Shown one piece after another: positions 43,669 through 55,379 of a stretch of DNA of 60,950 nucleotides. This DNA comes from Clostridia bacterium (GTDB taxonomy: Bacteria; Bacillota; Clostridia; UMGS1883). Each line of letters starts with the position of its first letter. The first letter of the stretch is position 1. The stretch is taken from contig JAFTOF010000011.1 in assembly GCA_017451505.1 (NCBI GenBank), forward strand, positions 1 through 60,950, given 5' to 3'. Below the pieces are notes generated by a model that searched no databases, was not told the DNA's origin, and saw nothing but the letters and a program-made list of their open reading frames with translations. The position numbers and the translations under genes were made by a program.

Positions 43669-44594
43669 GTGAGGAAAGGCTTACCCTTATTTGTGATAAA
43701 GAAGCTCGTGCTGATGTCTATATAGCTGAAAATACCGAGGGAATTTCAAGAAGCTTTTTAAAGAAGCTTTTTGACGGGGGAGAAATTTTTGTAAACGGCA
43801 AAGCCGTCCGTGCATCATATAAGCTTAAATGCGGTGATGAAATCAGCTTTTCTCTGCCCGAGGTCAAACCTCTTGACGTCACGCCTCAAAATATCCCCAT
43901 AGACATTGTGTATGAGGACAGTGAGATTCTTGTTATCAACAAAGCACGGGGAATGGTTGTTCACCCTGCGGCAGGAAATGAGGACGGGACACTGGTTAAC
44001 GCACTGATGTATCACTGCGGTGATACTCTTTCGGGAATTAACGGCGTGATGCGACCGGGAATCGTCCACAGAATAGATAAGGATACGACGGGGCTTTTAG
44101 TGGTGGCGAAAAATGATAATGCCCACCAGAAGCTGACCGACCAGCTATCCGACCATACTCTTTCGAGAGTATACTATGCCATAGTTCACGGCAATATAAA
44201 AGAGGATAATCTTACCATTGATGCTCCCATTGCCCGTGACAGTAATGACAGAAAAAAAATGACGATTGCGAAAAAAGACGGGCGTGATGCCCTTACACAT
44301 ATATCGGTGCTTGAACGCTTCGGAAAGTATACGTTTATCAAGTGCCGCCTTAAAACGGGACGCACACATCAGATTCGTGTGCATACAAAGTCCATTATGC
44401 ACCCTATTTTAGGGGACAAGACATACGGACTGAAAAAAGAGGAGTTTGCCCTTGAGGGACAGCTTCTCCATGCGGGGGAAATTGGATTTATCCATCCTGC
44501 AAGCGGTCAGTTAGTGTCTTTTAAAGCACCGCTTCCCGATGACTTCTCCCAGACACTTGAAAAAATCAGAGCAAAATACAGCTCGGAAATATAA
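43665..44594 (+). CDS. RluA family pseudouridine synthase (RluD type)
   Basis: Forms pseudouridine in 23S rRNA. An N-terminal S4 domain (about 15-75) precedes the catalytic domain with D138 in HRIDKDTTGL. 309 residues. The ATG overlaps the lspA stop (ATGA) and follows AAAGGAGG. The lspA-rluD pairing is common in Firmicutes. Confidence 0.95.
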   Translation: MSEERLTLICDKEARADVYIAENTEGISRSFLKKLFDGGEIFVNGKAVRASYKLKCGDEISFSLPEVKPLDVTPQNIPIDIVYEDSEILVINKARGMVVHPAAGNEDGTLVNALMYHCGDTLSGINGVMRPGIVHRIDKDTTGLLVVAKNDNAHQKLTDQLSDHTLSRVYYAIVHGNIKEDNLTIDAPIARDSNDRKKMTIAKKDGRDALTHISVLERFGKYTFIKCRLKTGRTHQIRVHTKSIMHPILGDKTYGLKKEEFALEGQLLHAGEIGFIHPASGQLVSFKAPLPDDFSQTLEKIRAKYSSEI

Positions 44595-46528
<1,934 letters not shown>

Positions 46529-46529
<1 letters not shown>

Positions 46530-47296
46530 TGCTTTTTGATACACATGCACATTATGATGACAAGCAGTTCGACCCTGACAGGGAGGAACTGCTTTCCTCT
46601 ATGGAGGAAAACGGTGTGGGCTTCATAGTAAATGCAGGTTGCAGTATAGATTCCACTAAAAGGGGAATTGCTCTTGCCGAAAAATATAACTTTATGTATG
46701 CCACGGCAGGAATCCATCCCAACTGCGGAGGGGATATGACCGAGCAGGGTTTTAACGAAATCAGGGAGCTTGCAAAGCACCCGAAGATTAAGGCAATCGG
46801 TGAAATCGGTCTTGACTATTATTGGGACAAGGTGGAAAAAAAGCTTCAACAGGAAGCCTTTGCCCGGCAGATTCACATTGCCGGCGAACTTAATCTCCCT
46901 TTCGTGATACACACCCGTGACGCCTGCAAGGACACACTTGATATTTTAAAAAGCGAATACAAAGGTGGCGGTGCACTGATGCACTGCTTCAGTGAAAGCC
47001 GCGAAACTGCAAAAATTGTGCTTGATATGGGGCTTAAAATTGCTATCGGCGGCACAGTAACCTTTAATAACAACGTACGCACCGTGGAAGCGGTAAAATA
47101 TATCCCTCTTGAGGATTTAGTGCTTGAAACGGACGCTCCCTACCTTTCCCCCGTTCCCAATCGGGGCAAGCGTAACAGCAGTCTGAATATTCATTATACG
47201 GCGGAGAAAATTGCTGAAATAAAAGGTGTTTCCCCTGAGCTTGTAGAGGAAATTACCACACTCAACGCCATGAAATTTTACAGAATTGAGGGCTGA
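46529..47296 (+). CDS. TatD family hydrolase
   Basis: Metal-dependent deoxyribonuclease/amidohydrolase fold. The metal motif DTHAHYDD opens the protein; later ligands are in GEIGLDYYWD, HTRDA, MHCFSE and ETDAPYL. 255 residues. The ATG overlaps the metG stop as TGATG; metG-tatD is a standard pair. Confidence 0.95.
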
Positions 47297-47297
47297 T

Positions 47298-48401
47298 ATG
47301 AAAAAGCTTATACCTTTACTCTTGTCCCTTTGCCTCTTTTTAGGGGGTTGCTCTGATACGCCCCAGAAAGAGGCTGACACGATAGATTATTCCAAGGCTC
47401 AAACCGAGGAAATTTTGCAGACGATGACGCTTGATGAAAAAATCGCACAGCTTTTTATTGTCAGCTTTCCTACAGTTGATGCTCCGATTTATACAAAAAA
47501 CTACAATTTCGGAGGATATATATTTTTTGGAAATCATTTTAAAAATTCCGATCCTGAAGCCTTTAAAAAGAGCATAGACGATTGTATGGGAAGCTCAAAA
47601 ATTCCGCTCTTTACGGCAGTGGATGAAGAGGGCGGAATTGTTACCAGAGCCAGCCGCTATCCGCAGTTTCGAAAGACTTCATTTGCCTCACCCCATGCTT
47701 TGTACAATCAAGGCGGATTTAAGCTGATTGCCGAGGACACGGCAGAAAAATGTGAGTTTCTCAAAAAGCTGGGAATCAACCTTAACCTTGCCCCCGTTTG
47801 CGACATATCGCAAAACAGTGAGGATTTTATTTATGAACGCACTTTAGGGCTTGATGCCGAAAAAACAAGCGAATATGTGAAAACGGTTGTTAGCGAAATG
47901 AACAGCTTTAGCATGGGAAGTGCCCTTAAGCATTTTCCAGGCTATGGAGGAAACGTTGACACACATATTGGACTGTCCGTGGATTCAAGAGAGCTTGAGG
48001 ATTTCTATGAAGCTGATTTTAAGCCCTTTAAAGCAGGGATTCAGGCGGGGGCAACAATGGTTATGGTTTCCCATAACATTGTCACATGTATGGACAAAGA
48101 TATGCCTGCCTCTCTTTCCCCGAAGGTGCACGACACCTTGCGTGAGGATTTGGGTTTTTCCGGCATCATTATTACCGACGACCTTTCCATGGGGGCAATT
48201 AATAAGTTTACGGATAAAGAAAATCCTGCCGTAAGTGCAATAATGGCAGGAAATGATATGATTTGCGTTTCGGGAGATTTTAAGCCGATGATACAGGCTG
48301 TAAAGGATGCCGTTAAAAACGGGAAAATCTCGGAAAGCCGTATTGATGAATCGGTTAAGCGAATTATAGAAGGCAAACGCACTTTAGGATTATTCGGATA
48401 A
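47298..48401 (+). CDS. GH3 beta-N-acetylhexosaminidase-like lipoprotein
   Basis: A lipoprotein signal peptide ends at LFLGGC, so the enzyme is anchored outside the membrane. The GH3 core carries KHFPGYGGNVDTHIG, the NagZ-type motif, and the nucleophile Asp in ITDDLSMGA. 367 residues from the ATG at 47298. Likely role: release of GlcNAc from muropeptides during wall turnover. The GH3 H-D motif of the loop supports a NagZ rather than beta-glucosidase type. Confidence 0.92.
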   Translation: MKKLIPLLLSLCLFLGGCSDTPQKEADTIDYSKAQTEEILQTMTLDEKIAQLFIVSFPTVDAPIYTKNYNFGGYIFFGNHFKNSDPEAFKKSIDDCMGSSKIPLFTAVDEEGGIVTRASRYPQFRKTSFASPHALYNQGGFKLIAEDTAEKCEFLKKLGINLNLAPVCDISQNSEDFIYERTLGLDAEKTSEYVKTVVSEMNSFSMGSALKHFPGYGGNVDTHIGLSVDSRELEDFYEADFKPFKAGIQAGATMVMVSHNIVTCMDKDMPASLSPKVHDTLREDLGFSGIIITDDLSMGAINKFTDKENPAVSAIMAGNDMICVSGDFKPMIQAVKDAVKNGKISESRIDESVKRIIEGKRTLGLFG

Positions 48402-48415
48402 AGAGGAGAGTTTTT

Positions 48416-49483
48416 ATGTCACTTGCAAATTTTGACCATAATATGCTTCCAAACACGCTTAAAAACGAAGTTGATTACGATTTTTACGATGCATCAAAGT
48501 CGCCTTTTCGTGTATGCGGACTGATTAAAGATACGGACGGCGTTTTCCGCCGTATTCCAGACGGGGTTGCAAAAACCGTCAGCGACGGCGTAGTTTACAC
48601 CAACGGTTATACCGCAGGCGGAAGATTTATTTTCCGTACCAATGCAAACAAGCTTGCAATAAAGACTTCCATGCCGCTGATGGAGCTGCAAAGAAACGTA
48701 AACTTTATGAACTGCTGCGGTGCAGATTTGTATAAATACGAAAACGGTAAACAGACGCTTCTTCGCAGCATTACTCCAGAAATCAATATAACAAAGGGCG
48801 GTTACAGTGCAGAGGTTGACCTTTATGATGACAGTGAAAAGGACATTATCCTCTATACCTCCTGCCACGCTACATTGAAAGATATTTTTATCGGGATTCC
48901 CAAGGGCTGTTATATTCGTGAAGCGGAAAATGACTATACATACAAAACACCCGTTGTTTTCTACGGCTCGTCCATTACTCAGGGCACAAGTGCAAGCAGA
49001 GGGGGTGTTTCCTATTCCGCACTTCTTTCACAAGCTCTTGATTTTGATTTCATAAACTTGGGCTTTGCAGGAAACGGCAAGGCGGAAAAAGAAATTGCAG
49101 ACTACGTTGCTTCTCTTGATATGAGCGTATTTGTGTATGATTATGACCACAACTCCCCTACCCCTACGCATCTTAAAGAAACACACGAAAGAATGTATCT
49201 CACATTCAGGGAAAAGCACCCCGAAACCCCTGTTATTATGATGTCAAGACCGCAATGGCATCAGATAGGTGACAAAGAAGCAGCAGAAAGATTTGAAATA
49301 ATAAAAGAAACCTACGATAAAGCACTTGCCCGCGGAGAAAAAGTGCATCTTATCGACGGCAGGCATTTCTATGACAAATACGGCTACAGTAACTGCGTTC
49401 AGGATAATTCCCACCCCAACACCTTGGGACACTATGCAATGTACGAAGCTATACTGCCCGTACTTAAAAAATGCCTTGGTTAA
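48416..49483 (+). CDS. SGNH/GDSL hydrolase
   Basis: Two-domain protein: an N-terminal beta-sandwich (about 20-165) and a C-terminal SGNH esterase domain. The nucleophile is S186 in YGSSITQG, block III is GFAGNG, and the late Asp/His is in QDNSHPN. 355 residues, no signal peptide. The layout matches SGNH_hydro_3-like carbohydrate esterases in Firmicutes. The substrate is unknown. It is the last gene of the long plus-strand run. Confidence 0.87.
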   Translation: MSLANFDHNMLPNTLKNEVDYDFYDASKSPFRVCGLIKDTDGVFRRIPDGVAKTVSDGVVYTNGYTAGGRFIFRTNANKLAIKTSMPLMELQRNVNFMNCCGADLYKYENGKQTLLRSITPEINITKGGYSAEVDLYDDSEKDIILYTSCHATLKDIFIGIPKGCYIREAENDYTYKTPVVFYGSSITQGTSASRGGVSYSALLSQALDFDFINLGFAGNGKAEKEIADYVASLDMSVFVYDYDHNSPTPTHLKETHERMYLTFREKHPETPVIMMSRPQWHQIGDKEAAERFEIIKETYDKALARGEKVHLIDGRHFYDKYGYSNCVQDNSHPNTLGHYAMYEAILPVLKKCLG

Positions 49484-49500
49484 AAATAACACACACTAAA

Positions 49501-49534
49501 AAAATCGGATGTGAAAATTTCACATCCGATTTTT
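49501..49534 (+). terminator. Terminator of the plus-strand run
   Basis: ATCGGATGTGAAA / TTTCACATCCGAT hairpin between an A-run and a T-run; usable on both strands. Confidence 0.85.
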
Positions 49535-49563
49535 GATTTTATTTTTCAGCACTTCCCGAAATC

Positions 49564-49791
49564 GCTCAAAAATGGTGCAGAATTCACGAACTGAACCCTT
49601 TAGGGCTTGCCCGAAGGCGTACGTGGGTACGTCGAGGGTGAAGTTCGTGGATAGCAAAACGTTTATATCGCAAAAAGAATCCGCTTTCGCGGATTCTTTC
49701 ATTAAACAATTAAAGAGATAATGTCAGCTTTCTTAATAAAAGCCGATTCCCTTATTCTTTTTGCGTTTTGCGGTCGGTGCCATTTTTCAGC
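49564..49791. repeat. Structured element B, copy 1
   Basis: 228 bp ending in inverted repeats (GCTCAAAAATGGTGC and GTGCCATTTTTCAGC) and extended by GAAATC/GATTTC at both sides. Inside are CACGAACT/AGTTCGTG, GGGCTTGCCC, GCGTACG-type and CGCAAAAAGAAT/ATTCTTTTTGCG stems. It lies between convergent genes, directly at the end of the sugar operon. Copy 2 is at 56268-56489. Non-Watson-Crick steps in the outer stem are G-U only when read on the plus strand. Confidence 0.75.
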
Positions 49792-49795
49792 GATT

Positions 49796-51280
49796 TCACT
49801 CAAACATCTCGTTGATTTCCTTTACTGTTCTGCGTACTAACAAATCTCCGCCCTCATGTCCTACATTACCGCTGGTAATATATGCACTGTAGTGGCTTCC
49901 TTTTTCCGCCTTTTCTGTAGGAAGATAGCCTCCCCTTCCGCCTGTAAGCTGGAATATAAATGTCTGCTGTGCTTTGCTTCTTGCCTTTATTCTGTTACCA
50001 TAATCAAGGAACAGCTCAAAGGGATTTGTTGCAAAAGCAACATCGCCCAGCCTTACAATATGTGTTTCAATGGGGAAAATTTCACTCTCCTGCTGTTTGC
50101 GATAACGAAGAATCGTCCCTGCATAAACATACATTGCGGCGTTATCTTTGAAATTAAATGTGTCCTTATCACGGTTCTTGTTCACATAATACTCAATTTC
50201 ACGCACCGCCTGCTCATATTCTGCAATAGTAGCCTTTCTGAGAGGAAGGTCAAAGGTAAGTGCCTTATGTTTAAAGATAGGCTCGATCTTTATTTCTTCA
50301 TCTTCAAGTGCCTCGAACACGTCTATAATTTCGTTTGTTACACGCTTTGCAATAAGCTTACATCCCTTAATGTCAAACATAGATGGGTCGGCTTTGCGTA
50401 AAACTGTGTTCTCACGTGTAATATGAGGGTCTTTTACAGGCTGCTCGGGGTCAACCCAGCGAACCATATCTCTGGGGCACTGGTCGCCTGCAGCTCCGAT
50501 AAAGGGAATAAGGAAAATATCCTTGCCATACTTTTCACGCAGATTCTGCTTGGTGTATCCCCAATAGTCTGCAGAGATAAAGTAGTGATGCTCCAGAACC
50601 TGTGCGGGGCAGGCAATGTTTGCCATAATTCCCGTGAGCTTTTTATCTCTGTCAAAGAAGTAGATAAGCTCTATACCGCTGTCGCTTCCGCCCTCTACCT
50701 CGCTGAAGTTGGCATGGTTGGTGTCGCCCCACATTTTTGCACTGCCGTCATTATAGCAAACTCTGCGGCAATGACCTACAACAGCTCTGCCGAAAGCATT
50801 TGCATATTTTGCTTCAGCTCTGTTATCCCACGCAGTTTTTGCGGCTTTCGCAATTTTATCTGCAAGGAATATGAGTGCCTCTTCACCTTCGAAAATATCA
50901 TCTCGTTTTTTCTCGATAGATGTATATTTTTTTCCTTCGGGAAGAAACTCATTTAGAATGCCTTTTGTAACAGACACTGGTGTCCCGTAACCAAAAGCAG
51001 TATGGGTATGTATTGCACCGATAATTATTTTTTCCGGAGAAACCTCTCCGCCCAACTGCACAAATTTTTCTCTTGCCAGTTTAACAAGGTCATTACTTAC
51101 ACTTGTCAGGTCACAGGAAACAGCAATCATCTGCTCTGCTCCCGACTCTATAGCAAGTGCTGTAACGGTAATTTCAGTTTCTACTTTGTCGGAAATTCTT
51201 TCATAAAGCTGACCCACAATATTGACAGGTCTGCCCGGAACAATAGACTCTTCCGCCCAACCAACTAAAAACTTGCTCAT
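49796..51280 (-). CDS. Neutral/alkaline ceramidase-N-domain-like hydrolase
   Basis: 494 residues from the ATG at 51280, seven bases after AGGAGG. The N-terminal region matches the neutral ceramidase fold: GWAEESIVPGRPVNIVG, then HTHTAFGYG with the metal histidines, and GAAGDQCPRD. There is no signal peptide, so unlike true secreted ceramidases it would act in the cytosol. Members of this fold in sugar loci may be lactonases or amidases on unknown sugar derivatives. It is the last gene of the sugar operon, 18 bases after the aldolase gene. Confidence 0.8.
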   Translation of the reverse strand: MSKFLVGWAEESIVPGRPVNIVGQLYERISDKVETEITVTALAIESGAEQMIAVSCDLTSVSNDLVKLAREKFVQLGGEVSPEKIIIGAIHTHTAFGYGTPVSVTKGILNEFLPEGKKYTSIEKKRDDIFEGEEALIFLADKIAKAAKTAWDNRAEAKYANAFGRAVVGHCRRVCYNDGSAKMWGDTNHANFSEVEGGSDSGIELIYFFDRDKKLTGIMANIACPAQVLEHHYFISADYWGYTKQNLREKYGKDIFLIPFIGAAGDQCPRDMVRWVDPEQPVKDPHITRENTVLRKADPSMFDIKGCKLIAKRVTNEIIDVFEALEDEEIKIEPIFKHKALTFDLPLRKATIAEYEQAVREIEYYVNKNRDKDTFNFKDNAAMYVYAGTILRYRKQQESEIFPIETHIVRLGDVAFATNPFELFLDYGNRIKARSKAQQTFIFQLTGGRGGYLPTEKAEKGSHYSAYITSGNVGHEGGDLLVRRTVKEINEMFE

Positions 51281-51298
51281 TTTTATTCCTCCTGACAA

Positions 51299-51973
51299 TT
51301 AAAAATCAAGGATTGTCTTATTTCCATAGACGCTCTCCCAATCCTTGTCAAAGCCTTCTATTGCAGCATCTGTCATGGGATGAGAAATTACAGTCTTTAA
51401 AATATCTGCGGCTACCGTTACGCTGTGACAACCTACACTTGCACATTTATGTACCTGCTGGGCATTCTTGAAGCTTGCTGCAAGCACCTTACAATCCAGA
51501 GCGTAAAGGTCAAGCTGATCTGTGATTTCCCGAACCACTTCGCAGCCGTCTCCTATAATATTATCCAATCTGTTTACATAGGGGGCAACAAAGCTCGCAC
51601 CTGCCTTTGCGGCAATGAGTGCCTGTGCAGGAGTGAAAATAGCCGTCATGGTAACACCGATACCCATTTTTTTAAGCTCCATTGTTGCCTTAAGGCCTTC
51701 TTCTCCGATGGGGATTTTAATATAGAATTCTCCGCCAAGCTTTTCTTTAAGAAGCTTAGCTTCCTCAATAATACCCTCGGCTTTTTTCTGTGTTGTCTGA
51801 ACGTGAAGCATTTTATCAGGACCGATAATGCTTCTGATTTCGGTAACAATTTTCCAGAAATCCCCCTTTGCCTTTGCAATGATTGAAGGGTTTGTGGTAA
51901 CTCCTGCTAAGGGGTAAAATTCATTACAATGACGAATAGCATCAAGATCCGCCGTATCTAAAATATAAATCAT
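51299..51973 (-). CDS. Transaldolase-family aldolase, fructose-6-phosphate aldolase type
   Basis: Class I aldolase barrel. The Schiff-base lysine is K86 in FYIKIPIG. Y132 in APYVNR occupies the position that is tyrosine in FSA and phenylalanine in transaldolases, so aldol cleavage rather than transfer is expected. 224 residues is the FSA/TalC length. It would cleave a ketose (phosphate), giving glyceraldehyde-3-phosphate plus a ketone, which fits the TIM-like gene upstream. Confidence 0.88.
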   Translation of the reverse strand: MIYILDTADLDAIRHCNEFYPLAGVTTNPSIIAKAKGDFWKIVTEIRSIIGPDKMLHVQTTQKKAEGIIEEAKLLKEKLGGEFYIKIPIGEEGLKATMELKKMGIGVTMTAIFTPAQALIAAKAGASFVAPYVNRLDNIIGDGCEVVREITDQLDLYALDCKVLAASFKNAQQVHKCASVGCHSVTVAADILKTVISHPMTDAAIEGFDKDWESVYGNKTILDF

Positions 51974-51985
51974 CTTTCGTTCTCC

Positions 51986-53335
51986 TTATCTGATAACCTG
52001 TATACCGAGCATATCACAAAGATTTGTGATAGCCTCTGTGTTGTCCCCATAGGAAATGATGTAATGCTGACACATTACGTTCTGTGCAAAGCTTTCCACG
52101 TCGTCAAGAAGAATTTCAAGACCGGGAAGCTGAGGTGCGGGCTGTGTCCAGCCGGCTTCCTCCCACTTACGGGGTGTGATGCCCTCTCCTGTAACCATGT
52201 GCATATAATACATACCGTCGTCGTATGTAAGTCGGCACATTGTAACAATGCCGCTCTTAACCTTGCTTACGTTAAGAATACCCTCGGAAAGCTCGCCGAA
52301 TGCCGCAGGCATAACGGTTACATCGCCGTCAACCACTTCTGCGGGAACATAGTCGGGAACGCCTGCCAGAACTCTGTCTGTGAAGAATTCATAGAATTCA
52401 AGATAAAACGCACACTGACCTGTTAAGTATTTCACCATAAGCTGTGTGATGTTACCTAAAGAGTCATTTTCGGGAATTGTGCAAAGACCTGCTTCGTCAG
52501 AAAGAAGCATAAAGATAGGTGCAGGAGGGAAGCCAAGGAGCTTCTTCATTCCGTCAACGTCCTTGAGGGAAATTGCATCGTATCCTCTTTCGTCACAAAT
52601 GGACTTAACCGCAAGGTAATAGCCTGCCGCCTTCTTCATGCTTTCGGGGTTTGCAGGTTTTACAAAGTTCCACTTTGACATGCACTTATCGATAACTTCC
52701 TGAATTTCCGCGTCGGAAAGCTTCTGATAACGCTGCTCAATTTCAAGCATCTCAAAGGTTTCGATTTCGGGACCTATTTCTCTCTTTAAAGAGGGTCCGT
52801 CCACCTGTGTACCATAAAGATTCATATCACGGTAGCCTGCCATACCGCTTCTTGCATGGCGGAGCTTAGCTGCTGCCGATGCTGCTAAGGCGTAGTTATA
52901 AACAGTCTTTGTTTTTGAGGGAAGACCGATAATGTCATAGACATACTTAAAGGTATAGCCAAGGTCATAAAATGTCTTACGGATTGCAGTTGTACCTGCC
53001 TGATCAGCAGTTGTAACAAGGCGGTCGCCTTCAATCCATCCGCAAAGTCCCCAAAGCACCATGGGCTTATGACGGAAATGCTCTGTCACCTTTACCACTG
53101 CATGAGTGGGAATCCAGCCTGCAATGCAGACAACAAGCACATCAAAGCTCTTGTTTTCAAGTGCCGCTACAGCTTTTTTAATGTCCTTTTCCTCGCAATC
53201 GTCTGTTACGGGATAAACTTCAATCAGCTCCATGCCCTCTTTTTTGAGGCTTTCCGCTGCGTTTTTACATTTATCTACTATAATTTCATAAGGTGTATTT
53301 ACTTCACCAAATCCGACAAATGCCGCTTTAACCAT
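51986..53335 (-). CDS. L-fucose/L-arabinose isomerase family protein
   Basis: 449-residue member of the FucI/AraA superfamily (COG2407-like), which isomerises aldoses to ketoses with Mn2+. The N-terminal Rossmann-type domains and the C-terminal barrel are recognisable; PENDSLG (around 290) is the likely first metal region. It is clearly shorter than E. coli FucI (591). Which aldose it uses is not readable. It starts 2 bases before the kinase ends, typical of a coupled pair. Confidence 0.83.
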   Translation of the reverse strand: MVKAAFVGFGEVNTPYEIIVDKCKNAAESLKKEGMELIEVYPVTDDCEEKDIKKAVAALENKSFDVLVVCIAGWIPTHAVVKVTEHFRHKPMVLWGLCGWIEGDRLVTTADQAGTTAIRKTFYDLGYTFKYVYDIIGLPSKTKTVYNYALAASAAAKLRHARSGMAGYRDMNLYGTQVDGPSLKREIGPEIETFEMLEIEQRYQKLSDAEIQEVIDKCMSKWNFVKPANPESMKKAAGYYLAVKSICDERGYDAISLKDVDGMKKLLGFPPAPIFMLLSDEAGLCTIPENDSLGNITQLMVKYLTGQCAFYLEFYEFFTDRVLAGVPDYVPAEVVDGDVTVMPAAFGELSEGILNVSKVKSGIVTMCRLTYDDGMYYMHMVTGEGITPRKWEEAGWTQPAPQLPGLEILLDDVESFAQNVMCQHYIISYGDNTEAITNLCDMLGIQVIR

Positions 53336-53337
53336 AT

Positions 53338-54744
53338 TTATCTCTCCTTTACGTTTAAAATAGTGTCGTATTTAACAAAATTTGCATAAACACCGCTGTA
53401 GTCATTTCCCTGCGGAGTATATACTTTATCTGTTTGAATCATACTGCACGCTTCTTTAACAGAGTCAAAAATCCCTGCCCCTACACCTGCGAGAATTGCA
53501 CCGCCAAGACACGCCGTTTCCTTGTTTTTAAGAGTGATAAGGCGTTTTTTTGTAATGTCGGACTTCATATTGCACCAAAGGGGGCTTTTTGCACCTCCGC
53601 CCATAACGCGGATTTCCTCCACATCGCAATTAAGATAATCAAGATTGCTCTTTAGCATACAGGCAACCGATTCCATAATACTGCGTGCAAAATGAGCGGG
53701 GGTATGCTCGGGAGTAAGCCCTGTAAAGCTTCCCCGTGCATCGGGATTATATTTGGGCATGGTAGAGCCGCAAAGATAAGGAAGGAAGGTTACTCCGTCA
53801 CTTCCTACAGGGATTTTTTCTGCCATGCGGTTTATTTCGTCAAAGGAAACATCCTTTAAAAACGCTTCCTTAAACCATTTCAGTGCCATTCCCGCAGTAG
53901 GGCTCCAGGAAAGAAGTGCATAACTTCCGTCATAGCTGTAATGGCAGGGAACAAAGCTGTCCTCTCTATATTCGGGGACAGTATCCGTAGGCATATAAAT
54001 TGCCATAGTTGTACCCGTCATAACACTGCAAACGCCCTTTTCTATAACACCTGCACCGATTGCTCCTGCCACCTGATCCATTGCAGAGGTGACAACCTTT
54101 ATATCGTCGTACTTTCCTATGTACTCTCCGCTGCCTAAAAGGGCAGGAAGCTGTGATTTCTCTACGCCGATAAAATCAAGCATCTCATCCCAATAGCAGG
54201 ATTTATTGATGTCAAAGTAAATGGTAGAGGACTGAAGCGTCATTTCCGTTACAAATTCACCCGTAAGCTTGTAAAGAAGATAGTCCTCAAGGAGAAAAAT
54301 TTTCTTCGTCCTTGCCCACACGTCTCCCTCATTCTTTTTAACCCACAAAAGCTTGCTTGCAGGCCAGGTTGCCGTAATTTCAGGCTGTCCCGTAATTTCG
54401 TACACCTTTTTTCTGCCGAAATGTGCCTCTATTTCCCTTGCTTCCTCCTCCGCACGGTTGTCAAGCCACACAATGGCATCTCGAACGGGATTTCCGTCCT
54501 CATCTGTAAGGATAAGGGTTTCGCACTGGGTATCTATGGAAAGGGCATCTACCGTGTTTTCCTTACGGATATTTGCAAGAGCGTTTTGGAGAAGCTCCCA
54601 ATATTTTTCTGCCTCAAGCTCTACAATATTTCCGCTTGTTTTTACTGTATAATCCTCCGTATATGAGCAAAGCTCGTTTAATTTATCGTCAAACAAAACT
54701 GCCTTTACGGAGGTTGTTCCAAAATCAATTCCTAAAAGATTCAT
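53338..54744 (-). CDS. FGGY family carbohydrate kinase
   Basis: Two-domain sugar kinase, 468 residues. The phosphate-binding loop GIDFGTTSVKAVLFD opens the protein, AIVWLDNRAEEEA is the substrate line, the catalytic base is the Asp in SAMDQVAGAIGAG (about 236), and GGGAKSPLW is the adenosine motif. It would phosphorylate the ketose made by the adjacent isomerase. Xylulokinase-like by sequence, but specificity in FGGY kinases is diverse. Confidence 0.92.
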   Translation of the reverse strand: MNLLGIDFGTTSVKAVLFDDKLNELCSYTEDYTVKTSGNIVELEAEKYWELLQNALANIRKENTVDALSIDTQCETLILTDEDGNPVRDAIVWLDNRAEEEAREIEAHFGRKKVYEITGQPEITATWPASKLLWVKKNEGDVWARTKKIFLLEDYLLYKLTGEFVTEMTLQSSTIYFDINKSCYWDEMLDFIGVEKSQLPALLGSGEYIGKYDDIKVVTSAMDQVAGAIGAGVIEKGVCSVMTGTTMAIYMPTDTVPEYREDSFVPCHYSYDGSYALLSWSPTAGMALKWFKEAFLKDVSFDEINRMAEKIPVGSDGVTFLPYLCGSTMPKYNPDARGSFTGLTPEHTPAHFARSIMESVACMLKSNLDYLNCDVEEIRVMGGGAKSPLWCNMKSDITKKRLITLKNKETACLGGAILAGVGAGIFDSVKEACSMIQTDKVYTPQGNDYSGVYANFVKYDTILNVKER

Positions 54745-54749
54745 AACAG

Positions 54750-55370
54750 TTATCTCTTAAGCTGAAGGTCGTAATGAACGTCATACGCCTTTTCCTCGTC
54801 TGTATACTTACGCTTTGTATCGATAACCTCGCCGTTGTTCCACTTTCTGTCCTCAACAGCTTCGGTAGTACCCATAACAGTTACGTTAATCTGTCTTCTT
54901 CTTGCACGAACATGGTCCCAGTCAATGAAGTAAACATGTGCAAATTCGCCGCCGTCAAGAACGCCGTCCTTGATTGTCATAGCTTCGCTTCTGCCGAAGA
55001 AAACACTGCGAAGATGTCCGTCTGTGTTCATGCTTGTGTAGTCACCGGGCTCGTTTACATATCTGCCGAACTGTGAGTGGATAGGACCGGGATGACGGTA
55101 CTGATGCTCCTCTGCAAAATCGGGAATCATCTTTCTCATAATATCGAGAAGGTCATGCTGAAGATACTCAAGGTCGAAAGAATCGATGTCATGAGAACAT
55201 TCCTGAACCATAACTGAGCATGTTGTATGATGTGATGCAATTGTAACGGTACCGTTCTTAACACCTGAAGCCGCTACGATTTCCATAACCTCTTTTGAAA
55301 TGTCGTGGAATGTGGGGATCCAACCTCTTGACTGAACTTCTAATTCCTTTTGAAATACTTTAAATTCCAT
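54750..55370 (-). CDS. YjbQ (UPF0047) family protein
   Basis: 206 residues with the family signature HHTTCSVMVQE and the later GPIHSQFG and HVYFIDWDH motifs. Some YjbQ proteins complement thiamin-phosphate synthase mutants, but the physiological role is unclear. Its place inside a sugar operon suggests a metabolite-handling job. The protein is longer than the ~135-residue norm because of an insert after residue 70 and a C-terminal extension. The ATG follows AGGAGG. Confidence 0.85.
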   Translation of the reverse strand: MEFKVFQKELEVQSRGWIPTFHDISKEVMEIVAASGVKNGTVTIASHHTTCSVMVQECSHDIDSFDLEYLQHDLLDIMRKMIPDFAEEHQYRHPGPIHSQFGRYVNEPGDYTSMNTDGHLRSVFFGRSEAMTIKDGVLDGGEFAHVYFIDWDHVRARRRQINVTVMGTTEAVEDRKWNNGEVIDTKRKYTDEEKAYDVHYDLQLKR

Positions 55371-55379
55371 AATAAAATC

